Origin: Anaerovorax odorimutans DSM 5092
GTDB lineage: Bacteria; Bacillota; Clostridia; Peptostreptococcales; Anaerovoracaceae
Direction of reading: 5' to 3'
NCBI RefSeq assembly: GCF_000426305.1
Contig: NZ_AUFC01000002.1
Location: 124,001-188,000 of the forward strand
DNA length: 64,000 nt
In this document: in pieces, positions 25,717-33,173 of the stretch
How positions within the stretch are numbered: the first letter of the stretch is position 1
Layout of the letters: each line of letters opens with the position of its first letter
Program-made: the position numbers and the translations under genes
The notes under the pieces: generated by a model
The model's database searches: none
What the model saw: only the letters and a program-made list of their open reading frames with translations
What the model was told of the DNA's origin: nothing

Positions 25717-26829
25717 ATGAAATTAAAAAAGTTTGTTAGTACAATTATTATTATTAGTTTATTATGCTTTATATTTGCTGGATGCGGAACTAAAGCTGAA
25801 AATGAAAATAACCATGAAAACGGTGATTTAAAAATAACAGATACACTTGGACGTGATGTAACAATCCCGGAAGGATCTGATAAATTTGTATGTATTGGTC
25901 CAGGATGTTTAAGGCTTTATTGCTATGTAGGTGATACTTCAAAACTTGTGGGAATTGAAGATATTGAAAAAGATACAAGTGGTAGACCATATATAATGGC
26001 AAATGATGATCTTATTACTTTACCAATTATAGGATTGGGAGGCCCTAATAATGCTCCTGATGCTGAAAAATTACTAGAAGTGGTACCAGATGTAATTTTT
26101 TCAATGTATAATTCAGATGTATCTTCTGTAAATGAATTACAAGAAAAAACAGGTATACCTGTTGTAGCTTTAAGTTATGGAAATACAGAGGTCTTCGATA
26201 ATGATGTTGATTTATCTATACAACTTATAGGTAAAGTGACAGATAATCAAAAACGGGCTGATGAAGTTATTGATTATTTCAATGAATTAGAAGCTGATTT
26301 AAATAATCGTACTAAAGATATAGATAATTCAAAAAAGCCTACTGTTTATCTTGGTGCTCAATCAATGAGAGGTGCGCATGGCATTGAAAGTACAAGTGGT
26401 AATTATTCTCTTTTTAATGCAATTGGAGCAAGAAACGTTGTAGACGAAGCAAATATTGATCAGTATATAATGCTTGATAAAGAAGCTCTTCTTGATATGG
26501 ATCCGGATATCATTATTATTGATGCAGGTGGTCTTTCACTTGTATTAGATGATTATAACAAAAATAAATCTTTTTATGAAGGTCTTAACGCCGTAAAGAA
26601 TAATAAACTATATCTTCAATTACCATATAATCATTATTATACAAATATTGATATTGCTTTAGCAGATGCTTATTACATAGGCTCTGTTCTTTATCCAGAA
26701 CAATTTTCTGATATTAATCCTGAGAAAAAGTTTGATGAAATAACACAAAAGTTACTAGGAAAGGAATTATATAAAGATATAGCTAAAGAATATTTTGGAG
26801 GTTATCAACAAATAAATCTTGATAAATAA
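25717..26829 (+). CDS. Substrate-binding lipoprotein of the FecCD importer
   Basis: 370 residues. Seen: signal peptide with lipobox FAGC (Cys at about 23), then the helical-backbone binding protein fold (PF01497): ITDTLGRDVTIPEGSDK, VVPDVIFSMY, EKTGIPVVALSYG, and a late NIDIALADAYYIGSVLYP. It would capture the chelate outside the membrane. The ligand is not deducible; a conserved GPGCLRLYCYVG segment differs from typical siderophore binders and is more like the FmdE-associated type. Last gene of the operon. Confidence 0.88.
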   Translation: MKLKKFVSTIIIISLLCFIFAGCGTKAENENNHENGDLKITDTLGRDVTIPEGSDKFVCIGPGCLRLYCYVGDTSKLVGIEDIEKDTSGRPYIMANDDLITLPIIGLGGPNNAPDAEKLLEVVPDVIFSMYNSDVSSVNELQEKTGIPVVALSYGNTEVFDNDVDLSIQLIGKVTDNQKRADEVIDYFNELEADLNNRTKDIDNSKKPTVYLGAQSMRGAHGIESTSGNYSLFNAIGARNVVDEANIDQYIMLDKEALLDMDPDIIIIDAGGLSLVLDDYNKNKSFYEGLNAVKNNKLYLQLPYNHYYTNIDIALADAYYIGSVLYPEQFSDINPEKKFDEITQKLLGKELYKDIAKEYFGGYQQINLDK

Positions 26830-26846
26830 ATATTAATATATAATAC

Positions 26847-26878
26847 AAGATATACTATTTTTTAAAATAGTATATCTT
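26847..26878 (+). terminator. Terminator after the FmdE/ABC operon
   Basis: AAGATATACTATTTT pairs with AAAATAGTATATCTT, a near-perfect long AT-rich stem, followed by TAATTTTTTG. Confidence 0.75.
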
Positions 26879-26936
26879 TAATTTTTTGATAATTTGGTTA
26901 ATTTTATTATAATTAATTAAATTTTTGTAAAAAATA

Positions 26937-26977
26937 TGTCGAATTTTGTAGAAAAATTAATAAAAAAGTCGTATAAT
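26937..26977 (+). promoter_or_regulatory. Two Spo0A-box-like sites upstream of a TATAAT promoter element
   Basis: TGTCGAA at 26937-26943 is a perfect 0A box and TGTAGAA at 26947-26953 is one mismatch away, exactly 10 bp apart in the same orientation. TATAAT follows at 26972-26977. The arrangement resembles tandem 0A boxes at Spo0A-controlled promoters. The gene downstream is a GGDEF/HD-GYP protein. Confidence 0.5.
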
Positions 26978-27076
26978 TCTAATGAATGTTAAGCTCGTTA
27001 TTCATATAAATAGTTATATTTTTTTAGTTTGTATTAAATTTGTATTAAATTATATTGTTAAGGAGTTTATTCCTAA

Positions 27077-29278
27077 ATGAAAATTTGTCATATAATAAAA
27101 TTAAAAAATAATTTGGGTGTAAAAATTGGAATTTTTTTATTCATTATTGTTTGTATAACACAAATTATAAATTTTACTTTAAATAATTTTTTTGTATCTA
27201 AATATTTTTTAAATATTGAAAATGAAGATATTAATTCCAAGGTAGAACATTCTATGAAAATATTTCAATTAAAGATAAATGAACTTGAAACATTAGTAGA
27301 GGATTATGCTTTATGGGATGTAAGTTATAATAATATACTTAATAAAAATAATGATGAAACATGGATTAAAGAAAATTTTACAGAATCTCTTCCTGATAAG
27401 TATGGTATAGATTTAATTGTTATGTTGGATAAAGAAAAAAAGGTTCTTACTAAATACGGTTTAAATAATATTAATGAAATTATAAATGATAATAAAATTT
27501 TACGAGCACTAAATTATAATAAATATAATGACAATACAAGAGTTAGTGGATTTAAAAAATATAATGGAGATATTTATATAATAAGCTCCTGTCCTATTTA
27601 CGATATAAATGCCGAAGGAGTTTGTCAAGGTATTCTTATTATGGGGAAAAAAGTATCTTCTTCTTTTATAGAAAAAATAAAGGAAGATTATGGCATAGAT
27701 ATATTTATATCATATCATGATAAGTTTATATTAAATAATGAAATAAGAAAAGAAGTTGTTAACAACAAAGAAATAATTGATCAAAATAGAAATAATAAAA
27801 TATTTAAACTTAATAATTCAAAAATAATAGGTACATTATCAATTAGAGATATTTCGGGAAATACAATTGGAAACATGAATGTAATACAATCAAGAGATAT
27901 TTTTTTATCAACTCAAAATTTAACTCAAAGAAATATTTTAGTTGCTATGATTTTATCTATTATTATAGTTTTGATATTAGGTTATTGGTTTAAAAATATT
28001 ATAGTTATGCCAATTAGAACCCTTGAAGCTCAAATAAAAAAAATGGAAGAGGAAAACCTATTAAAGCATGTAAACCTGAATAGAGAAGCTCCTAACGAAA
28101 TATCTAATTTAGCTGATAGTTTTAATCATTTGATAGATAGTCTTCATGAGCATAAAATGGAAAACCAACAATTAAAATTATCTGCAAATACTGATTTCTT
28201 AACTTCTGTTTATAACCACAAATATTATTTTGAAAGTATTAAAAATAAGATAAACGAAAATCATAAGTGTATATCTTTGATGTTTTGTGATTTAGATAAA
28301 TTTAAAATAACAAATGATACATTTGGTCATGAAATCGGAGATTTTATTTTAAAGGAAACTGCAAAAATAATAAGTGATCAAGTAAAAGAAATTGGCAGTG
28401 TTTATAGATATGGTGGAGAAGAATTTTTGGTTATATTATGCGATTATACTTGTCAAGAAGCTTATGATATTGCAGAAAAAATTAGAAGAAAAATTATTGA
28501 TGATAAATCATTACAAAAGTATGCAGACTATTTTCCCATTTCCATAAGCGTTGGGATTGCGTGTTACCCGGAAAATGCATTAGATGGAGAAACTTTAATA
28601 AAAAAAGCAGACTGTGCAATGTATTATTCAAAGCAAAGTGGCAGAAATCAATGTAATATTTACAATAATAATATGAATGTATTTTCAACTGATAATAAAA
28701 TTAATAACTATATTAACAGAGAATTTCTTATTGATTCCGCTCTTGCATTAGCAGAGGCCGTAGATGCAAAAGATCCTTATACAGGAAAACATTCTAAAAT
28801 GGTATCAAAATATTCAATTTTACTTGCTGAAAAATTAGGATTATCGGAAAAAAGAAAAAACAGTTTAAGAATAGGTGCTTTATTACATGATTGCGGTAAA
28901 ATCGGGATACCTGATAATATAATTAATAAGCCTGAGAAGTTATCCGATTATGAATTTAAAATAATTAAAAATCATACTTTACAAGGATATAATATTATAA
29001 AACATATTACAAAAGATGAAGAAATTATAGATTGTGTCAGAAGCCATCATGAAAGATGGGATGGAAAAGGTTATCCTGATGGAATTGGAGGACATTCTAT
29101 TCATCTATTTGCAAGAATAGTGTGTATTGCAGACGTATATCATGCTATGACATCTGATAGACCTTATAGAAAAGCTCTAACACAAGAAAAGGCATTAGAA
29201 GAAATTAAAAGAATGAAAGGAACTCAATTTGATCCTAAATTGGCAGATGTTTTTATAAATGCCATTAATAATAACTAA
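27077..29278 (+). CDS. Membrane CHASE4-HAMP-GGDEF-HD-GYP cyclic-di-GMP enzyme
   Basis: 733 residues. Seen: membrane helix at about 14-38; an external CHASE4 sensor (VEDYALWDVSYNN and WIKENF); helix at about 292-310; HAMP; a GGDEF domain with active-site YRYGGEEF at about 446 and CDLDKFK; and an HD-GYP domain (about 555-730) with HDCGKIG, HH and WDGKGYPDG. Both active sites look intact, so it could make and break cyclic-di-GMP. No RxxD inhibitory site precedes GGEEF. It probably senses an external signal. Upstream lie possible Spo0A boxes. Confidence 0.9.
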   Translation: MKICHIIKLKNNLGVKIGIFLFIIVCITQIINFTLNNFFVSKYFLNIENEDINSKVEHSMKIFQLKINELETLVEDYALWDVSYNNILNKNNDETWIKENFTESLPDKYGIDLIVMLDKEKKVLTKYGLNNINEIINDNKILRALNYNKYNDNTRVSGFKKYNGDIYIISSCPIYDINAEGVCQGILIMGKKVSSSFIEKIKEDYGIDIFISYHDKFILNNEIRKEVVNNKEIIDQNRNNKIFKLNNSKIIGTLSIRDISGNTIGNMNVIQSRDIFLSTQNLTQRNILVAMILSIIIVLILGYWFKNIIVMPIRTLEAQIKKMEEENLLKHVNLNREAPNEISNLADSFNHLIDSLHEHKMENQQLKLSANTDFLTSVYNHKYYFESIKNKINENHKCISLMFCDLDKFKITNDTFGHEIGDFILKETAKIISDQVKEIGSVYRYGGEEFLVILCDYTCQEAYDIAEKIRRKIIDDKSLQKYADYFPISISVGIACYPENALDGETLIKKADCAMYYSKQSGRNQCNIYNNNMNVFSTDNKINNYINREFLIDSALALAEAVDAKDPYTGKHSKMVSKYSILLAEKLGLSEKRKNSLRIGALLHDCGKIGIPDNIINKPEKLSDYEFKIIKNHTLQGYNIIKHITKDEEIIDCVRSHHERWDGKGYPDGIGGHSIHLFARIVCIADVYHAMTSDRPYRKALTQEKALEEIKRMKGTQFDPKLADVFINAINNN

Positions 29279-29330
29279 TATATAAATAAGTATAATTAAA
29301 AATTATATAACAATAGATAGCTTTGTATGT

Positions 29331-29363
29331 ATTGGCAGTTTTATAGTTTTAAACCCTGCCAAT
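29331..29363 (+). terminator. Terminator after the CHASE4-GGDEF-HD-GYP gene
   Basis: ATTGGCAG pairs with CTGCCAAT across a 17-nt loop; T-rich tail TTTACTTTTTTA follows. Confidence 0.7.
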
Positions 29364-29614
29364 TTTACTTTTTTATATTTAGTCTATATTACAAAATAAT
29401 ATTTCACATTATTCATAATGATGAGAGAAATTTGTTCATATAATATTTTACTTTAATAGGAAAATTTTTTATTTGTTTTTAAAATTTGGATAATAAGTAT
29501 TATAATGGAGAAATAATATATTTTTTCAATTAATAACTAATAATTAAAATTAAGTTGAAATGATATATAATATATTTTAAAATAATATCTATAAAAATAT
29601 TAATTACATAATAA

Positions 29615-29720
29615 CTCCTCTTGGTATTTGACAACAACTAAAACTTTCCTGGCAATTATTTATTGTTATTGTGAAAGAATGAAAAAGTAATATGTAATTC
29701 AAGATAATAATAAGAGGAGG
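29615..29720 (+). promoter_or_regulatory. Possible Shine-Dalgarno sequestering leader
   Basis: AACTCCTCTT at 29613-29622 is complementary, with one base skipped, to AAGAGGAGGTT at 29712-29722, which is the ribosome binding site of the PAS-GGDEF-HD-GYP gene (ATG 29730). Pairing would close a 90-nt domain and block translation. No ligand or motif class recognised. Confidence 0.4.
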
Positions 29721-29729
29721 TTTTTTCTG

Positions 29730-31904
29730 ATGGAAAAAACTAATAAAGAATTAATAAAAATAATCTCTCAAATGGATATCATATTGGATTATTTGCCTTT
29801 TCATGTATGGTATAAAGATATTAACGGTAAATATCTCTTTGTAAATGATAGTTTTGCAAAATATACTAATAAATCAAAAGAAGAAATAATTGGCAAAGAT
29901 GATTATGAACTTTATCCTAAAGAGGAGGCTGAAATTTATAGGAAAAGTGATTCACATACAATTTTAAGTAAAAGACAAGCTTATTATGAATCGGAATATC
30001 CGAAAGGCAAATATAAAGAAGAATATAAAAGTCCTGTTTACGATAAAGACGGCAAAATTATTGCTACCACTGGATATGCTATAAATATCACAGAACGAAG
30101 AAAAACCAATGAGGCATTAGTTGAGAGTGAACGCAGCAAAGCTATTTTACTATCGAATTTACCTGGTGTTGCATATCGATGTAAAAATGATAAAGATTGG
30201 ACAATGACATTTATTTCACAAGGGTGTTATGAATTAACTGGCTATACAGCAAAAGAATTACTTGAAAAAAATCCTTCTTATTATGATTTAATTGATTCTC
30301 AATATCGTAATGCTTTATTTAAAAAATGGGAAACAGAACTTAATATGAATGTACTTTCAACAGATGAATATCCAATAACTACGTCTTCGGGAGAAATAAA
30401 ATGGGTATGGGAGCAAGCGCAGGGTATACATGATTCTGATGGTAAGTTAATTTCCACAGAAGGTTTTATTACCGATATAACTGAAAGAAAAATAGCAGAA
30501 AAAGCGTTGATACAAAGTGAAGAACGTTTTAGAACAATTTTCGAAGAAGCACCTTTAGGTATTGGTATTTTTGATTCAATAGATGGCAAAGCATATGAGA
30601 TTAATAATAGGTTTGCTGAAATAGTAGGAAGAAAAAAAGAAGAAATTCTTAATTTGAATTGGAAAGATTATTCTCATCCTGATGATTTGGAAGAAAATCT
30701 TCATAATATGCATCTTCTTAATATGCATGAAAGTTCTGGATTTTCAATGAATAAAAGATTTATAAGACCGGATGGATCAATAATATGGGTTAATATGACC
30801 ATTGCTCCTTTTAAATTGGAGGATTATATTAATCCGCGTCATTTATGTATGATTAAAGATATTACTTCTCAAAAAAAAGCAGAAGAAGAAATTTTATATT
30901 TAAGCTATTATGATCAGTTGACAGGCTTATATAACAGAAGGTTTTATGAAGAAGAAATTAAAAGACTTGATACCAAAAGGAATTTACCAATTACTCTAGT
31001 ACTTGCTGATGTAAATGGATTAAAATTAATTAATGATGCTTTTGGTCATTTAGTGGGAGACAAGCTATTAAAAAAAATTGCCCAAATTATTAAAAGTGGA
31101 TGCAGATCAGATGATATTATTGCCAGAATTGGTGGAGATGAATTTATCTTGTTACTTCCTAAAACTGATTCAATTGAAGCAGAAAAAATTGTAAAACGTA
31201 TTAATTTAGCTATTTCTAAAGAGAAAGTTGAACAAATTTTTTGTTCAGTTTCATTTGGATGGGAAACAAAGAAGGACGTTACACAAGATATTAGACAAGC
31301 ATACAGGCAAGCAGAAGATTATATGTATAGACATAAATTATGTGAAAGTACAAGTATGAGAAATGAAACAATAAAAGTAATTATGAATACTTTCTATCAA
31401 AAAAATAAAAAAGAACAGCAGCATTGTGAAAGAGTAAGTAAGATTTGTGAGAGTTTTGGAAATGCATTAAGTATGAGTATTTCAGAAGTTAAGGAACTTA
31501 AAATGGCAGGACTCTTTCATGATATCGGTAAAATTGGAATGAATGATAAATTATTAGGAAAGAAGCATTTAAATGAAAAAGAGGAGGCTGACATTAAGCG
31601 TCATTCAGAAATAGGATATCATATACTAAGATCCGTTAACGAATTTGCACCTATTGCTAAATATGTATTATATCATCATGAGAGAATTGACGGGAAAGGG
31701 TATCCGAGGGAATTAAAAGGAAATGAAATTCCTATCCAATCGAAAATTATAAGTATTATAGATTATTATGATATTTTAACTAACGAAAATAATAATAATT
31801 ATAGTAAGCTAAAAATTATTGAAGAACTTCGTAAAAACGCCAATACAAAATTTGATTCAGAGCTAGTTGAATTGTTTATTGAAAAAATGTTAAAAAATAA
31901 TTGA
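29730..31904 (+). CDS. Cytoplasmic PAS-PAS-PAS-GGDEF-HD-GYP protein
   Basis: 724 residues without membrane helices. Seen: three PAS/PAC units (about 10-130, 135-255, 262-390; each ending in an ITERRK- or ITSQKKAEE-type linker), a GGDEF domain with IARIGGDEF at about 468 and an RSDD inhibitory (RxxD) site five residues before it, then HD-GYP (about 560-724) with HDIGKIG, YHHERIDGKGYP. It should respond to small-molecule or redox signals through PAS. It differs from the neighbour in having an I-site and no membrane sensor. Confidence 0.9.
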   Translation: MEKTNKELIKIISQMDIILDYLPFHVWYKDINGKYLFVNDSFAKYTNKSKEEIIGKDDYELYPKEEAEIYRKSDSHTILSKRQAYYESEYPKGKYKEEYKSPVYDKDGKIIATTGYAINITERRKTNEALVESERSKAILLSNLPGVAYRCKNDKDWTMTFISQGCYELTGYTAKELLEKNPSYYDLIDSQYRNALFKKWETELNMNVLSTDEYPITTSSGEIKWVWEQAQGIHDSDGKLISTEGFITDITERKIAEKALIQSEERFRTIFEEAPLGIGIFDSIDGKAYEINNRFAEIVGRKKEEILNLNWKDYSHPDDLEENLHNMHLLNMHESSGFSMNKRFIRPDGSIIWVNMTIAPFKLEDYINPRHLCMIKDITSQKKAEEEILYLSYYDQLTGLYNRRFYEEEIKRLDTKRNLPITLVLADVNGLKLINDAFGHLVGDKLLKKIAQIIKSGCRSDDIIARIGGDEFILLLPKTDSIEAEKIVKRINLAISKEKVEQIFCSVSFGWETKKDVTQDIRQAYRQAEDYMYRHKLCESTSMRNETIKVIMNTFYQKNKKEQQHCERVSKICESFGNALSMSISEVKELKMAGLFHDIGKIGMNDKLLGKKHLNEKEEADIKRHSEIGYHILRSVNEFAPIAKYVLYHHERIDGKGYPRELKGNEIPIQSKIISIIDYYDILTNENNNNYSKLKIIEELRKNANTKFDSELVELFIEKMLKNN

Positions 31905-32018
31905 TCAGTATTAAATTATAATAGATAGAGAGATAGAGTTATCTGTCTCTTTATTTTAATATATAATAAATAAATATAATGTTATTCTATATAATATAAT
32001 TATATAGAGGAGAACAAT

Positions 32019-32636
32019 ATGATTATTAATAACAATGAATTATTTTTTGAAATAAATAAGCATTTAGTAAATGATAAAACCCCTTCAAAATATATTAATC
32101 TTATTTGTGAAAAACCATTTTTTAAGAAAAAACCTTTTGATTTATTATATAACTTGAAAAGAACAGGGCAATCGCCTAAACATCATCCTGAAGGTAATGT
32201 ATGGAATCATACTATGCTTGTTATTGATGAAGCTGCTGAGATAAAATATAAAAGTAAAAATATAAAAGTATTTATGTGGGCAGCGTTACTGCATGATATT
32301 GGTAAGCCTGATACTACCAAAATTAGAAAAGGCAGAATTACTTCATATGATCATGATAAAAAAGGTGCTATACTAGCAGGAGATTTTTTGAAAGCGCTTA
32401 TAGATGATGATAAATTTATTAAAGAGGTTACAGCACTTATTAGATGGCATATGCAAATTCTTTTTGTAGTTAACGATTTACCTTTTGCTGATATCCATGC
32501 AATGAAAAAACAATCGGATATTAATGAGGTTGCTTTACTTGGATTATGTGATAGATTAGGAAGGTTAAATGTAGATAAAGAAATTGAACAAAAAAATATA
32601 TCTGCATTTATTAAAAAATGTAATAATTTTATTTGA
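32019..32636 (+). CDS. HD-domain phosphohydrolase (HDIG type)
   Basis: 205 residues. Seen: NVWNHTMLVIDEAAE gives the first metal His, WAALLHDIGKPDTT is the HD doublet, and later ALIRWHMQIL gives another His; a YDHDKKGA segment follows the HD. The pattern matches the HD region found in tRNA nucleotidyltransferases and small HDIG proteins. The substrate may be a nucleotide or phosphoester. It follows the two cyclic-di-GMP genes, but a link is not shown. Confidence 0.78.
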   Translation: MIINNNELFFEINKHLVNDKTPSKYINLICEKPFFKKKPFDLLYNLKRTGQSPKHHPEGNVWNHTMLVIDEAAEIKYKSKNIKVFMWAALLHDIGKPDTTKIRKGRITSYDHDKKGAILAGDFLKALIDDDKFIKEVTALIRWHMQILFVVNDLPFADIHAMKKQSDINEVALLGLCDRLGRLNVDKEIEQKNISAFIKKCNNFI

Positions 32637-32640
32637 TTGT

Positions 32641-32691
32641 TGTCGAAATATGTTTATATGTATTGACAAAACAGCTAAATTCTAGTAATCT
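32641..32691 (+). promoter_or_regulatory. Promoter of the SCIFF gene with a 0A-box-like site
   Basis: TTGACA at 32663-32668 and TAATCT at 32686-32691 are spaced by 17 bp. A perfect Spo0A box, TGTCGAA, sits at 32641-32647, 16 bp upstream of the -35. Predicted start near 32698 gives a leader of about 230 nt that holds both 78-bp repeats. Additional TATAAT elements inside the leader (32709, 32794, 32872) are alternatives. Confidence 0.45.
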
Positions 32692-32719
32692 GTTGTTTAG
32701 GTTATAAATATAATAATTT

Positions 32720-32875
32720 ATGATTTCTAATATTAAGACAGCGTTGCTGTAAGGTGGAAATCATTGAAGCATGCTTGATAGCTTGTGTCATGTTATAATG
32801 ATTTCTAAGATTAAGACAGCGTTGCTGCAAGGTGGAAATCATTGAAACATGTTTGATAGCTTGTGTCATGTTATA
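32720..32875 (+). repeat. Two tandem 78-bp repeats ahead of the SCIFF gene, candidate structured RNA or regulatory array
   Basis: Copy 1 is 32720-32797 and copy 2 is 32798-32875, with 74 of 78 bases identical. In each, ATGATTTC at the 5' end can pair with GAAATCAT 37 nt later, enclosing a CAGC-GTT-GCTG hairpin. A 10-base palindrome is AAGCATGCTT in copy 1 and AAACATGTTT in copy 2; two of the four differences are thus compensatory. Each copy ends with TG-T-TATAAT, an extended -10 form. The unit could be a double aptamer, a small RNA, or an operator/promoter array. Confidence 0.75.
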
Positions 32876-32930
32876 ATCTTTATTATTAATATTAAATGAA
32901 ATTTAGGATATAAAATAGGAGGAAAATATT

Positions 32931-33080
32931 ATGAAAAATATTAAAACAATAGCAAAGCCAACTTTGAAAACTACTGCTAGTAAAGGTTGCGGAGAATGTC
33001 AAGCATCTTGCCAATCAGCTTGTAAGACTTCCTGTACAGTAGCAAATCAAGAATGTGAAAATATAACAAAAAGAAGATAG
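32931..33080 (+). CDS. scfA: SCIFF ranthipeptide precursor (six cysteines)
   Basis: 49 residues, with TAGGAGG upstream. Seen: a leader MKNIKTIAKPTLKTT, then CGECQASCQSACKTSC and a further Cys, six in total, the hallmark of the SCIFF family that is nearly universal in Clostridia. The maturase downstream forms Cys-to-Thr (or similar) thioether cross-links by radical chemistry. SCIFF-type peptides have been linked to cell-density signalling in some clostridia. The gene has a terminator just after it, so peptide should be made in excess over the enzyme. Confidence 0.95.
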   Translation: MKNIKTIAKPTLKTTASKGCGECQASCQSACKTSCTVANQECENITKRR

Positions 33081-33100
33081 TTTTAAAAAGTTGAACATTT

Positions 33101-33127
33101 AAAAAGCAGCATTTTTGCTGTTTTTTT
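33101..33127 (+). terminator. Terminator between SCIFF precursor and maturase
   Basis: AAAAAGCAGCA pairs with TGCTGTTTTTT around a TTTT loop, followed by T-run. Partial read-through likely sets peptide-to-enzyme ratio. Confidence 0.85.
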
Positions 33128-33173
33128 AGTGAAAAGATTCAGCTTATTATAGACTTTGATTGGAGGAATTAAT

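Larger units (their letters stand above)
29279..29729 (+). other. 451-bp intergenic region with terminator, -10 element and leader
   Basis: The region has no credible ORF. It holds the terminator at 29331-29363, an AT-rich stretch with a TATAAT at 29501-29506, then a leader in which CTCCTCTT at 29615-29622 is complementary to the Shine-Dalgarno at 29712-29719. I found no GEMM-type cyclic-di-GMP riboswitch core. Confidence 0.6.

Noticed and set aside
29279-29729. GEMM cyclic-di-GMP riboswitch before the second GGDEF gene
   Set aside because: The conserved core (such as the CACGCACAGGGCAAACC-like region) is not present.
32720-32875. CRISPR array
   Set aside because: Only two copies in direct abutment with no spacer and no cas genes.
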